From Entrophospora sp. SA101 (lineage: Eukaryota; Glomeromycota; Glomeromycetes; Entrophosporales; Entrophosporaceae), in contig CAUDNR010000445.1 in NCBI GenBank assembly GCA_958430865.1, positions 2,544-31,384 on the forward strand: 28,841 nucleotides of DNA, read 5' to 3'. A model generated the notes under the pieces. That model was not told where the DNA came from. It saw nothing but the letters and a program-made list of their open reading frames with translations, and did no database searches. The translations under genes were made by a program, and so were the position numbers. This document shows, one piece after another, positions 1 to 9,830 of the stretch. Positions within the stretch are counted from its first letter, which is position 1; each line of letters begins with the position of its first letter.

Positions 1-71
1 TTTTCTAATTTTGGTAAAAACCTAAATTTTATTTTGTCACATTTTATATCCAATAAAATCAAACTTCCACC

Positions 72-460
72 ATGCTAGCAACTGCTGTAACAACTGACAA
101 CTCCCTTCCAACAACTCATCATAAATATAATCTGCGAAAAAAAAAGTCCATAAACTATGATATTGATCCATTACCAAAGAAACGTTGTAAAAATAATGTA
201 AGTATAAACTGAAACATTAATATTAATAATGGTAGATATTTAATTTTTTTACTTATATTTATAGGAATCATTACCATCATCATCATCACCATCACCATCA
301 TCACCATCATCACCATCATCACCATCATCACCATCATTACCTGAAGAACATGAGGTATAAATAGTATAAAATATAATTATATTTTAAGATAAAATATTAA
401 TTGTTTTTTGTTTTTATATAGGAAATGAAATTTGCAAAATATATAATCCATTGCCCATAA
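72..460 (+). CDS. Small Ser/Pro-repeat protein, two or three exons
   Basis: I do not recognise this protein. The ATG at 72 opens 42 codons ending in a basic stretch (LRKKKS, LPKKRCKNN), then GTAAGT at 198. A 67-nt intron (198-264) ends in TATAG, and exon 2 (265 on) continues in phase 0 with repeats of Pro-Ser-Ser, ending LPEEHE. Translation either stops at TAA 358-360 (73 residues) or uses a GTATAA donor at 355. The second option gives another 67-nt intron (355-421) and a last exon 422-460 (EMKFAKYIIHCP, stop). The basic patch could be a nuclear signal, which is inference. The CCATCATCA repeat is an expandable microsatellite, so exon 2 length may vary. The gene could be a fragment of something larger. 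Confidence 0.4.
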
Positions 461-1427
461 AAAACTATAATATAATTTTTATATTTCTCTTTGCTCATAA
501 ATAAAGTTAATAATTAATATGTAAATTATCATTCAAATCATATTACATATATAAATTTTTTGATCCCTGAAATCCTTGGTAATGCAAATGTTCACTTTGT
601 CTGGTTTTGTTGCAGCATGCCCCAATTGATAAGTTGCATAATGAAATAAGTTATGGATATACAACTATCTCTATCAAAGAATACTTGTCCAATGATATTA
701 ATGCCATTCAATTCAACACTTTCATAATAACCACAAATTACCAAATATAAATAGAATCAAATTGTTACATTATTTTTATTTTTCAATTCATACCACACCA
801 CATGCAGCATACACATTAAAGAATCATAAACCCAATGTTGCATACTTTTTATTCGAAACTTTAACAAACTTTATATAAAACATAACAAATGGTTTATTTC
901 CTTTGCACTTCAACAATTTCTTTATTTAAAAGTATATACTAATTCATAACACAACCACATTAAAAAAATCTTGATAAACTTCAACTCTTTGATACAATGT
1001 GTCACAAAAAAAATGGCACAGGTAAAAAATTGAATTGCTCAACAAATGTATAAGGATAATTTTAGATTCATTTAAAAGCCCATCAATTACTCCATTAAAT
1101 AAAAAAAATAAACATAAAATATTATTGTCAGTTTTTTTGTAAAGCTGATCCACATCTTTTTTTTTTAAACTTAAATTTTGTCTCTAAAATTTAACACGGG
1201 ATTTTTTAATAATGGTTTTTACACAAAAGCATACATAATAATCATACAAGAAAATCATGTCAATTTTTAGTTTAAGTTCTGAAAAGTATCCATATATATA
1301 AAATTACATGATTCCATATTTTCTAGAACTTTATCAATTAAAAATAAAAGAAATTTGATTATTTTTGAAAAAAAATTTTAATGTGATCATTGCTCTAAAG
1401 CCTATATAATAATATGCTTCAAAATTT
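461..1427. other. AT-rich stretch with minus-strand coding-like scraps
   Basis: No complete gene is seen. On the minus strand 756-592 is open for 54 codons (contains VELNGINIIGQVFFDRD) and ends at TGA 592-594. A second open stretch lies at 944-1153 on the same strand (contains LNESKIILIHLLSNS). Both have more balanced composition than the surrounding DNA and could be exons of a decayed gene continuing from the exons at 1428-1699. No start or convincing splice chain was found. The rest is plain AT-rich sequence. Confidence 0.25.
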
Positions 1428-1699
1428 TTACACATAATAATCCATGATCTTTTGATTCTCTGGTATAATTTTTATGAGATGTTTTGGATACTTTTTTATT
1501 AAAAGCAATATTGCCATTTTTTCATGACACTGTGTGTTCAGGTGATGGTTGATTTCATAGTCATTTACAATTTCACCAGCATATTGCTACAAATATAAAG
1601 TGTGATAGAATTTATAAATAAAACTTTATCATAAAAGTCAATTAAAAAATAAATTCAATTTACATCCATGCAACATTTGATGTCTTTAGATGGCGCACA
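1428..1699 (-). CDS. Two 3' exons of an unrecognised minus-strand gene
   Basis: On the minus strand a TATATAG acceptor precedes a 36-nt exon (1699-1664, CAPSKDIKCCMD). It is followed by a GTAAAT donor, a 77-nt intron (1663-1587) ending TTTGTAG, and a terminal exon 1586-1428. The terminal exon starts QYAGEIVNDYEI, ends IPENQKIMDYYV and stops at TAA. The two exons join in phase 0 with no stops, giving 64 residues with four Cys and no low-complexity sequence. No upstream exon or start codon was found. It may be a real small gene with an unseen first exon, or a relic. The family is unknown to me. Confidence 0.35.
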
Positions 1700-2481
1700 C
1701 TATATAAAAAAATGAAAACATTGATTTGAAAAGGTAAGAAATAAATAAAATTACATTTATTTTTTGTCAAAAGTCATTATTTTAGTATGCGTATTCAACA
1801 TCCAAATTTCAAATAAAAAAAATTCCAAAGATAATTGTGAAAAGTTACTTTTGTATAAAGATATTTAAAAATAAATAACAAATAATAAATAATAACAAGA
1901 TTTAACTTATTCAGGTAATTCATCTGGTATAGTTAACTCAATCTATTTAGTTTTGGTTACTTTCTTAGAAAACAAATTACAGGTCAAATTATTTTCATAA
2001 CATTCTGTAGATTTTAATAATCAGTTAACAAATTCAAATGTTTTGGCTCTTTAACCAATTTACATTGATAATTAACTATATATTTGCTATTTTGTAGCTT
2101 CATCAAGAATAGAATTTTTTACAGCTGAGATAAATTAAACAAATACATGATAAAAATTATTTGAAAAAATCTTTTTTTTTTGTCCATATCAACTTATATG
2201 AATTAAATAAATAGAATGTCTAATTTTTGAATGAATTACGTTTTTGAAATTGGATCAGCATGGCGCAACAGAAGAAGGTCTTTGAGCCCACCATATAATT
2301 TTTTTTATAGTGTGCTTGTTGAATTTATATTAATACTGTATATGTAATCAACTGTAAAATAATAAATAAACAAGACTGTATTTGAATTAATTTAATTGGG
2401 TAATCCATCCAGTATACTTAAATTCAATCTGTTGAGAAACTAAAAAAATATTTACCACAAGAGGGGATATTAATATTAATA
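1700..2481. other. AT-rich intergenic stretch
   Basis: No gene is supported. A segment near 2262-2310 resembles the 36-nt exon at 1664-1699 when read on the minus strand (shared AAAGAC and TGTTGC words), but it cannot be placed in a reading frame with neighbours. Confidence 0.3.
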
Positions 2482-2584
2482 CCGTAAAGTTTGGAAAGAT
2501 AGCACTCCCAAAAGATACTTTAAAATAATTGAAACAACTGTTACACATTTGTAAAAAGGGGTTCTATCTTTCCAGACTTTATGG
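2482..2584. mobile_element. Tc1/mariner-type MITE, 103 bp
   Basis: The ends are inverted copies: CCGTAAAGTTTGGAAAGATAG on the left and CCATAAAGTCTGGAAAGATAG on the complement of the right end. That is 21 bp with two differences. TA dinucleotides flank both ends (2480-2481 and 2585-2586), as expected for a TA target-site duplication. The interior has no coding capacity. Confidence 0.75.
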
Positions 2585-2663
2585 TAACTATAGATTTTAA
2601 AATGAAAAATAATCATGATTCAATGTTAATAATTAAATTCATAGGTTGGGAAGGCTTGTAAAA

Positions 2664-3134
2664 TTATAATCTGTTAGTATAAAAAGTATTTGGATGAGTT
2701 GCTCTAGTAATTGTTGAAGGATCAAATTTTATTTCATCCATTTCCATCACTTTTTTAATTGATTTTAATTTATGTTGCTGTTCTTTTAAATATAGACAAA
2801 ATTCAAATTACTTATTACTATTACCTGATTATTTAATAAATCATTCCAAATTTTAATAATATGAACAATTACTTTAGTGGTTGGATGTTTATCTGGATTA
2901 GCATACATGCATCTGTAAGTTGATTCAATATAGAAATTTGGTGTGTTGTTTGAAAATCCTAGCTTTACACCTTCACATATTTTTATTGCAAGATATTCAT
3001 CATGTGCCAAGTTATTATTATGTGGTTGTTGGCCAGTTAACATTACAAATATCAGAACTCCAAAATTATATATATCTGATGCTGTTGTATATGGTTCCTT
3101 CTTTAAAACTTCTGGCGCAATATATGGTAGTACT
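2664..3134 (-). pseudogene. Protein kinase C-lobe relic, 5' end lost at a MITE
   Basis: Minus-strand reading from 3133 gives VLPYIAPEVLKKEPYTT, then SDIYNFGVLIFVMLTGQQP. These are the APE motif of kinase subdomain VIII and the D-x-Y-x-F-G motif of subdomain IX. It continues with a typical subdomain X-XI tail (AHDEYLAIKICEG, then RCMYANPDKHPTT). Exon 1 ends at 2825. A short 47-nt GT-AG intron (2824-2778) leads in phase 0 to 2777-2664, which ends ATHPNTFYTNRL and stop, the usual C-terminus of expanded Glomeromycotina kinases. The ATP-binding lobe, the HRD loop and DFG are absent. The open frame ends at 3134 beside the MITE at 3135-3307, and no kinase sequence was found beyond it. An inactive remnant is most likely. 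Confidence 0.75.
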
Positions 3135-3307
3135 CAGTGTTGTGACCAGAAACTCTTTTGGCTTCCCGAAACGTTTCGGAAAATGAACTTACACTAAGCA
3201 GAAAACTAAAACTAAACCTAAACCTAAACCTAAACTAGTTTCGGGTGGTTTCTGTTAGTTTATGTTTCTGGTTTTCCCTAAACTCAGAGTTTCGGGTCAC
3301 AACACTG
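3135..3307. mobile_element. hAT-like MITE, 173 bp
   Basis: The terminal inverted repeats begin CAGTGTTGTGACC, followed by aGAAACTC on the left and cGAAACTC on the complement of the right end. That is 21 bp with one difference. The CAGTG start is usual for hAT elements. The 8 bp outside each end, gtagtact and ataataat, agree at 5 of 8 positions, so a degraded 8-bp target duplication is possible but unproven. The interior has about three CTAAAC units. It abuts the kinase relic. Confidence 0.7.
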
Positions 3308-3813
3308 ATAATAATTATAGAAAAAGGGTCTTAATTAATTATCAAAAGATTAATTAATGTAAGTAAATTCAATTAAGAAGTAAGTTTTTTTAATTTTTTA
3401 TAATTTCGTGTTTTTTCTACTAATTACAAAACCTGTAGTTCTGTGTTACGTGGTGTTCATTTTGTTGCAGTACGTCCCACCATAATAAATAAGGAAGTAA
3501 AGAAACGAATTTTGCGGAACATATTTAGGTAATTAATGGATAATCTTTACTATATAAATCCTTTTATTAAGTAAAATAAATGAAAAACTTTTAATTGAAA
3601 ATAACACGCCCAAATTTGGGATTTTGAGCTACAATTGAACAGTTCTTACTCTTACGTGATATGTAAATGGGACTACCGATCAACTCTAGACCTGTAAAAC
3701 CCTTAGTGCAACCGTTGCATTAAGATAGAAGGGAGAAATGTTTTGCCACACATTGTGCAATGTTACCCTTGACATTCATTCATGTATTTTTCCTATTTAT
3801 ATTTATGCATGTA
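3308..3813. other. Non-coding stretch, no gene seen
   Basis: AT-rich DNA with a moderately GC-balanced patch around 3640-3780. No open frame, intron chain or RNA gene was recognised. Confidence 0.35.
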
Positions 3814-3993
3814 CAGTTTCCTCTCTCTATAACAGCCTTTTTCAAACGGTTTTTACTCTATAGTGGACTGAGAATTTGGGCACAATTAAAATTATTTCAT
3901 ATGTCTCGTATACTGGTCTATAACAGTCTCTCTCTGTAACGGATTTTTCCAGCAAAACAGAACAAGAGGGGCTGTCATAGAGAGAGTGAACTG
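3814..3993. mobile_element. pogo/Tigger-like MITE, 180 bp
   Basis: The left end reads CAGTTTCCTCTCTCTATAAC and the complement of the right end CAGTTCACTCTCTCTATGAC, each continuing AGCC. TA flanks both sides (3812-3813 and 3994-3995). The CAGT, CTC, TATAAC pattern matches pogo-family termini. The interior repeats pieces of the end (GTCTATAACAG, GTAACGGATTTTTCC). No transposase is encoded. Confidence 0.75.
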
Positions 3994-4147
3994 TATTATT
4001 TTATATCATTGGATAATAAATCATACTTAAAAATTACTTGAATTAATCTAACACATTGATAATAAAAACAATACTTTTACATAAAAATAGTCTGACTGTA
4101 ATTAATCAATAAAACCGGTGTGATTGATTCATGACCCTTCTAATGAA

Positions 4148-4265
4148 TAATGGTTTGGACACCTTTAATTACTAGTTAAGAACCATTTTAATTTGCTGTG
4201 TTGTTTGTAAGGACGCTTCAAGGAGCATGGTTATACATATTTTATTTTATTGGCGCATGCAGCTG
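4148..4265. repeat. Dispersed repeat, also found near 26935-27060
   Basis: The core (TAGTTAAGAACC, then TGTTTGTAAGGACGCTTCAAG, then TTTTATTTTATT) recurs at 26955-27055 in the same order and orientation (TAGTTAGGAACC, TGTTTGTAGGGACGCCTCAAG). The copies are clearly diverged. They may be LTR pieces, because both lie in sequence without genes, but no LTR boundaries were found here. Confidence 0.5.
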
Positions 4266-4721
4266 GAAAAAAAACAAGGCACTTAACCAAAATTCTTCTG
4301 CAATAAGCCCTTAATAACTAGTGAATTGAGATCTCAAGGAATACTCGTATATGCTTTACTAGTTGGAGAACTAGTGATTTTATTGGATCGCATGTTCACC
4401 ATACAACCCTTAGAATATTTTTGATCAGAAATAATACCCATTTTGCATAGTAAAATTTCGAGATATTTTTCTTAATCAAACTTGATATTTTATTTTTATT
4501 TTTTTTATATATGTGGGGTAAAAATGCTATAAATTCGGTATAACACATTTATACTCGTTATAACGATCAACAATAATAATATAAATAAAAATGATCCTAA
4601 ATGACTTCTATTATTTATATGTGCATGATTAATTGATTGATTACACATTAATGTTACGGGATTATTTATTATTTAAAAAGCGGGTACTAATATTGTGTAT
4701 CCTGATTAAAAATTTTTCACA

Positions 4722-4812
4722 TTACTCAGTATCAACTCTGAAATTATACTGAGTAAAATTGTAAAAAAATTTTTTATTCCGAAATTTTAAATTTACTCAG
4801 TATAAACTCTGA
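4722..4812. repeat. Direct plus inverted ACTCAGTAT repeats upstream of a gene
   Basis: TTACTCAGTATCAACTCTGA at 4722-4741 recurs with one change at 4793-4812. Between them ATACTGAGTAA at 4746-4756 is the exact inverse of TTACTCAGTAT at 4722-4732. The cluster lies 118-208 bp upstream of the start at 4930 and could be regulatory or a small element relic. Confidence 0.45.
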
Positions 4813-4856
4813 GACCAAAAAAATTTTTATCAACATTATTTTTGAGATGAAAATAA

Positions 4857-4864
4857 TATAAATA
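4857..4864 (+). promoter_or_regulatory. TATA-like box of the Gln/Pro-repeat gene
   Basis: TATAAATA lies 66 bp before the ATG at 4930. The same octamer stands at nearly the same distance before the start at 19424, which supports a core promoter role. The interval to the ATG is A-rich. Confidence 0.45.
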
Positions 4865-4929
4865 CGTGCAATTTTTCTAAAAAGTAAAAAAAAAAATCAA
4901 AAACCCATTTTTTTAAAAAAAAATTCAAA

Positions 4930-4971
4930 ATGTCTAGTGAACAATATAATCATATTTCACTTTTAAACAGC

Positions 4972-5007
<36 letters not shown>

Positions 5008-5943
5008 GATAATGATAATAATAGTAATAATAATAGTAGTAATAGTAATAATAATACAATGCCGCCATCATCATTCTCTCCATCCCATCAACAACAAACT
5101 TTACCTTTCTCACCTCAACCTCAACCACACCAACCTATATCATTCTCACCTCAACCGCAACGACCATCTCAACTACAACAGCCATTCCAACCACAACAAT
5201 ATTCATCATTTTCATCTCAACCGCAACAACCACCTCAACTACAACAGTCACTCCAACCACAACAACATTCATTCTCATCTCAACCGCAACCACAACAGCC
5301 TTTATCGTTCTCACCTCAACCACAACAGCCTTTATTATGCTTATCTCAACCGCAACAACTACATCAACTACAACAGCCACCCCAACCTCAACAACATTCA
5401 TCATTCTCACCTCAACTGCAACAACCACCTCAACTACAACAGCCATCCCAACCACAACAACCTTTATTATGCTTATCTCAACTGCAACAACCACATCAAC
5501 TACAACAGCCACCACAACCCCAACAATATTCATCATTCTCACCTCAACCGCAACAACCACCTCAACCCCGACAATATTTATCATTCTCACCTCAACCGCA
5601 ACCACAACAGCCTTTATCATTCTTACCTCAACTACAACAGCCATCCCAACCACAACAACCTTTATCATACTTATCCAAACAGCAACCACATCAACTTTTA
5701 TACAACAATAATAATAGTAATTATTATGGCAGTAATCTTAATTCAAATCATAATCCTGTTAATTCAAACATTAATAACATTCCTTTATTGAATCCCAATA
5801 ATGGCATCAAATATAACAATAATTCTTTAATTCTTTCTATTTCTCATCGTATGTCACTTATTAAGGATTATATGCTAATAATAAATCAGCATTGTTCTGA
5901 AATGGAAAAAATCATTGACTATTTAAAAAATCAAAATCAGTAA
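4930..5943 (+). CDS. Asn-run, Gln/Pro-repeat protein, 337 residues
   Basis: A single open frame runs from ATG 4930 to TAA 5943. Residues 1-13 are ordinary. Residues 14-42 are mostly Asn. About residues 52-258 consist of roughly a dozen units of 11 or about 22 residues, of the type SFSPQPQQPPQLQQPPQPQQ. A second Asn-rich patch follows, and the last 39 residues (SLILSISHRMSLIKDYM, then EMEKIIDYLK) look helical and could form a short coiled coil. No catalytic domain, signal peptide or membrane segment is seen. Such proteins are often disordered regulators or scaffolds, and the helical tail could be the interaction part, both inference. Repeat units share codons, so slippage or unequal crossing-over is the likely origin. 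Other long open frames over this span are artefacts of CAA/CCA repetition. Confidence 0.7.
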
Positions 5944-6317
5944 AATATTATTTTTATTTTCTTTATTATTTATTATTATTATGTACTTTATATATTTTTC
6001 TAAATTAAATATAATTATTCTCCACATAATATCGAGTTTGAGAAGTGGTATTAATAAATGCACAGTATATATACTGTAGATTCAAATATTGAAGCTCCTC
6101 CAATTAACGATATAATAATAAGATCATTAAAAATTTCAATCCAGTTTCATTAGTCACAAAGTTATGTATCGAATGTATGGATTGATTAAAGTGTTTTATC
6201 CGGAAAGAGTAATTAATACCAGAAAGAATTACATTTGAATCGATCATGTTAATCATGTTTATTTATAACGAATTTTGTCAGTACATTTAAATTTATTAAA
6301 GAAACAAGTTTTGCATA
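5944..6317. other. 3' flank, no gene seen
   Basis: AT-rich sequence. A perfect 16-bp palindrome ACAGTATATATACTGT lies at 6062-6077. No coding signal was recognised. Confidence 0.35.
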
Positions 6318-6540
6318 CATTTAGTGGGCAAAAGTTTACATCCAAATTTCTTGTGCATTTTTTTCAAAATAATTTTTGTATTATTTGAAAGCTCTGCTTC
6401 TCATATTTATTATAATTAAAAATTTTAATATCTAGTTGGCCACCACAAATTGTAGGAAATGAATTCCTGTATCCTTTCTAAGCATACTATCAGTTAAGTT
6501 TTGCGAGGAATTTGTTGCCATTCTTGTTTCGATAAATTGA
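6318..6540 (-). pseudogene. Tc1-type transposase 3' relic with element end
   Basis: On the minus strand, fragments in different frames read QEWQQIPRKT, LTDSM and RIQEFISYNLWWPTRY-stop (stop at 6425-6427). This is the order of the Tc1 transposase C-terminus: W-x-x-IP, the DSMP-type motif, then a GG-x-T-x-Y end. At least two frameshifts separate them. Beyond the stop comes GGATGTAAACTTTTGCCCAC, which matches typical Tc1 termini, ending near 6318 next to a TA. The rest of the element toward higher coordinates was not recognised. It is dead. Confidence 0.6.
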
Positions 6541-6628
6541 TTACCAAGGTAAATTCAATTGTTAACTAATAATCCTGTCGATCTGTTTTCATTCTAAAAC
6601 CAATAATAAATTAGGGTAATATTATATA

Positions 6629-6861
6629 CAGAAAGCTTTTTATGAAATATATAGAACCTACGTGACAAATAAGAACTAATCCAATTACAATGTTTATCAA
6701 CTCTAAGAATCTCCAGCACACAAATTTAATCATCACGTATTTGATAAATGTCAGATTGGTTTTACAAAAATTGAGCTACAATTTGGTTTGGTTTCCTTTT
6801 TTATAGGATGAATTGCTATTTTTGGTAGGGTTCTGTAAATTCTATTAAAAGAACCTTTCTG
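6629..6861. mobile_element. MITE with long inverted ends, 233 bp
   Basis: The left end CAGAAAGCTTTTTATGAAAT and the complement of the right end CAGAAAGGTTCTTTTAATAG are related, and similarity continues to AGAACC. TA flanks each side (6627-6628 and 6862-6863) inside an ATTATATA context. No coding capacity is seen. It may have inserted into the neighbouring Tc1 relic. Confidence 0.6.
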
Positions 6862-7100
6862 TATATAATATTTCCAAATTAATGTTTTTATTTAGCATTG
6901 ACAGAAAAATTTTTCTTTAAATATATAAAATAATTTTATATTGTATGGCCTAGTAAATTATTATTTATTTGTTGCGCGTGAAGATGTGAAATTCAGGTGC
7001 ATAATTATTTATTGTATTAATAGTAATATTATTATTATCGTATATACAAGCAAGCCATTTCTGGTGTTACATAAGTTCTTCTTTCACCAAGCTTGGTAAT
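6862..7100. other. AT-rich spacer
   Basis: No gene, repeat unit or RNA was recognised. Confidence 0.35.
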
Positions 7101-8175
7101 ATGATGCGATCTTCGAATTCAACAATCAACCATCTGATCCCACTAAAATCTTCCTTTTGCGAATTGCAATTCAAATACATCACCAGGAATGGCTATATTT
7201 GAAGATAAAGCTTGTTGTATTCATAAACATTAACTTTAAGAAAATTTCCTTTTCAATCTTGATACTTTGTATTTCAGATGAATGGTTATTCTTATAATGA
7301 TACTTCAAAGTTTCTTTTAAGTGTGATAAAAGTTTGGTGAGGCTTAAAAACAATTTCATTGAATTAGAATTGATAAAAAAAAAAATTCTTTGTTACAATA
7401 CCAATGCCGGCATTGATTAAAAATGCTTTATCATCATCATAATCATCAAGCGAAAGATCATCTTCTAAAGAAATAAATGGAACAACTGAATAAAATTTTG
7501 AGCAAAGCAAAAGGTTCATTTGTACCATTAATTAATTAATTAATTAATACCTTGATCCTTTTTTGCAGGATTACTTTAGAACTATTTGTATTTTTATTTT
7601 TATTCTTGATGGTACTCATTGTTAACTTCAAGAAAAGAAAAGTCGTAAATTTCACATGATGCATATCATAATAACAACATCGTTCATTTATTATTATGCA
7701 GTATCAGCGAAAAATCTACAAAGTATTATATAAAACAGGCCAATTCGTATGCACCAAAGGTAATATTGGTCAAATAAGATATTAAATTATTAATCATGAT
7801 CAAACCAAAAAAATGTTTGCTTTGTTTGTTTTGGTTTATATTTGGGCTAAAAAAATTTTTATTTTATTTGGATTAAATATATTAAATTATATTTAAAATA
7901 CTTTATATAATATTTATTCAACAAGTTTTTTTTATTAATGGATTGTTTTTATTTTCATTTGTAAAAAATTTTTTTAAGTTTCAAAACGTATTAGTATTAT
8001 TATTTCAGGTTTCTTCTAAAACTTGAGATTTCATGAAATTTTATTTAGAATGATTTATTTATTTATGACCTGTTTTCCGATCAGGTGAAGCTAATTCCCA
8101 CCGTTCTATCCTAAATTGCAAACAAGGCTCGTCATATTTAATTGAATTGATAGTATTGGCGAACTTGAGTATTTC
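7101..8175 (-). pseudogene. Decayed minus-strand gene downstream of repeat copy 1
   Basis: Several minus-strand pieces look like exons. 8175-8070 has an ATGCAG acceptor, 35 codons (includes YDEPCLQFRIERWEL) and a GT at its end. 7485-7388 follows an ATTCAG acceptor and reads VPFISLEDDLSLDDYDDDKA, then INAGIGIVTK. 7344-7182 is open, with LLSHLKETLKYHYKNN. 7200-7030 contains IPGDVFELQFAKGRF, then a stop, then GERRTYVTPEMAC. The pieces lie downstream of the broken first exon of copy 1 (8488-8425), but they do not join into one frame. The family is not recognised. A (TTAA)n run lies at 7527-7549. Confidence 0.35.
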
Positions 8176-8368
8176 CTGCATTTCATATTAATATTTGCAT
8201 ATATATTTATCCTTTATCGAGAATGTTCCCAAACTGTAAATCATGGTTGTAACCATGCATTGTCATTACAAAACAGCGAATTATCATTCACGCCATGCAT
8301 AATCTCAAATCTTAATATTAAGTTACATACTGATCTAAATTTTTGTATAATTATTATGTATTAATATT

Positions 8369-9365
8369 AACTAGAGTGACGACAAGTGGCGATAGCCACC
8401 ACCATTCTTATGATAAACACTTACCTGGTGACATCTTTTCAGTAATTCTTTTGTCTTTTCTTTTTTTCTTACTTACGGTAGCAGACCTTTTTTTTTATTA
8501 AATTTTTAAAGAAATTTATTTGATCGCATCATTAATTATTTATTATTGGCACTTGGTGTTGCACAGATTTTTTTTGTTGACACGATTGATTTATTTTTTA
8601 CAAGATGACAAAACACATGAGTGTTGTTATTTAGTTCTGTTGTATGTGAAATTGAAATTATGGAGTGGGGTGAAATTCTGATTGGCTAATACTAATTTGA
8701 ATTCCACATATGTGAATTGCGAATTCAATTCACGTAATTTCATTTTCACGTACTAGTACAACAGTTCTGAAGGTACTATTTTTTTATTTGTATTGATATT
8801 TTTATTTTAGTTTATAAATATTTTAATTGGAATCAAAACGTGGAGCAGACCTTGCTGGGTAACTATAAAATCCTTATCAACAACGAACGATTGGTATTTT
8901 GCTTTTCGTAATCGTTAATAATATTAATATTACTATAATTTAACTACAAGATGTCAAGGCAACACACCATTGAAAAAGAAACATTTCGAATATGTGATGT
9001 TTGATTATCGGAAATTGGCAGACGTTAAAGCACGCACACTGCCTTGGACACTTTACAGTCATTCACACACGTTCCTCATCTACACAAGGCTAATCTGACT
9101 TTGTGCCCCGATGATACAATGATGCAACTGAATTCCAGGGGGGAGCATGGCCCTGGAGTTTACTGAGACTGCACCAATCGTCAACTAATCTTCACTCAGC
9201 ATCAGACCAGAGAAGACTGCTGGCATGCTGGCCGAAAAGTTGCCTGCAACGATCCCACTCTAGGACAAGAATGGCTCTGTGACCAAGATGTTGCAACTCT
9301 GGAGGAATATCAAGAGAATATACAACTCGTTCCAAGCACAGGGGACCACGTTGTAGAAATATATA
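8369..9365. repeat. Dispersed 5'-cassette repeat, copy 1 (partial)
   Basis: From AACTAGAGTGACGACAAG at 8369 this tracks the repeats at 12139 and 21812 in order: the intron block, the first-exon region, TTATAAATATTTTAATTGG, ATGTCAAGGCA, TTTGATTATCGG, and the ACTCTGGAGGAATAT segment. Similarity stops near 9350-9365, so the 2-kb distal part is missing. A 122-bp MITE (8640-8761) interrupts it. Read on the minus strand, the first-exon region has AGG at 8488-8486 where the others have ATG, then S-A-T-V-S-K-K-K-R-K and a CAG/GTAAGTG donor at 8424. Confidence 0.8.
8640..8761. mobile_element. TTGTA-ended MITE, copy 1, 122 bp
   Basis: The ends are TTGTATGTGAAATTGAAATT and, on the complement, TTGTACTAGTACGTGAAAAT. 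The flanking 8-mers TAGTTCTG (8632-8639) and CAGTTCTG (8762-8769) differ at one base, supporting an 8-bp target duplication. The interior GGAGTGGGGTGAAATTC and GATTGGCTAAT recur inverted at 18557-18678. The element sits inside repeat copy 1 and is absent from copies 2 and 3, so it is a later insertion. Confidence 0.8.
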
Positions 9366-9492
9366 GTAATGGGTAAAGATTACTATGTTTTTCAAAATTT
9401 TGTTAATTGACTAATATAAACAGATTATATATTGCACCATTTATTAATGTTGCCAGGCGGAAAATTATTTTATTGATTATTGTTTTATCTGC

Positions 9493-9628
9493 TTGTATGT
9501 CACATAAGCCATATTGATTCGCTTCATCAATACATTGTTAAATGTCACTGTCAAATTGATTTGCGCAATTATAAAAAGCAGGATTCGAATTTACATGTTT
9601 GACCATTTGATTTGGCGGTGACATACAA
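9493..9628. mobile_element. Possible MITE with TTGTATGTCAC ends, 136 bp
   Basis: TTGTATGTCAC at 9493-9503 is exactly inverted at 9618-9628, and both are followed inward by a GCC. No clear target duplication is seen. The TTGTA start recalls the element at 8640 but the interiors differ. Confidence 0.45.
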
Positions 9629-9830
9629 TAAAGTTTTCCCAGCCCCTAATTTTTATTATGGCTCTATAACAGATAGATAAGGAGTTGCTGGTTGACATTT
9701 TCAATGGTCAATTTTTTATTTCATATACATTATTTTATTACTATTTTTTTAAAATGCCTAATATTAAAGAAACACTTGTGTGTATTATTTCTTTGGCTTC
9801 CATTTCAATCATCATTATAATTATTACTAT

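Noticed and set aside
155..337. Minus-strand frame rich in Met and Val
   Set aside because: It is the reverse reading of the CCATCATCA repeat of the small plus-strand gene.
4934..5791. Several long frames on both strands inside the Gln/Pro-repeat gene
   Set aside because: CAA/CCA repetition leaves all frames open. Only the 4930-5943 frame has an ordinary start, tail and stop.
9192..9395. Minus-strand frame in repeat copy 1, with similar ones at 12795-13061 and 22442-22757
   Set aside because: Not preserved as one frame among copies. The plus-strand relic frame explains the composition better.
9570..9600. GGATTCGAATTTAC resembling a tRNA T-arm
   Set aside because: No matching T-stem pairing, anticodon arm or D-arm at the right distances on either strand.
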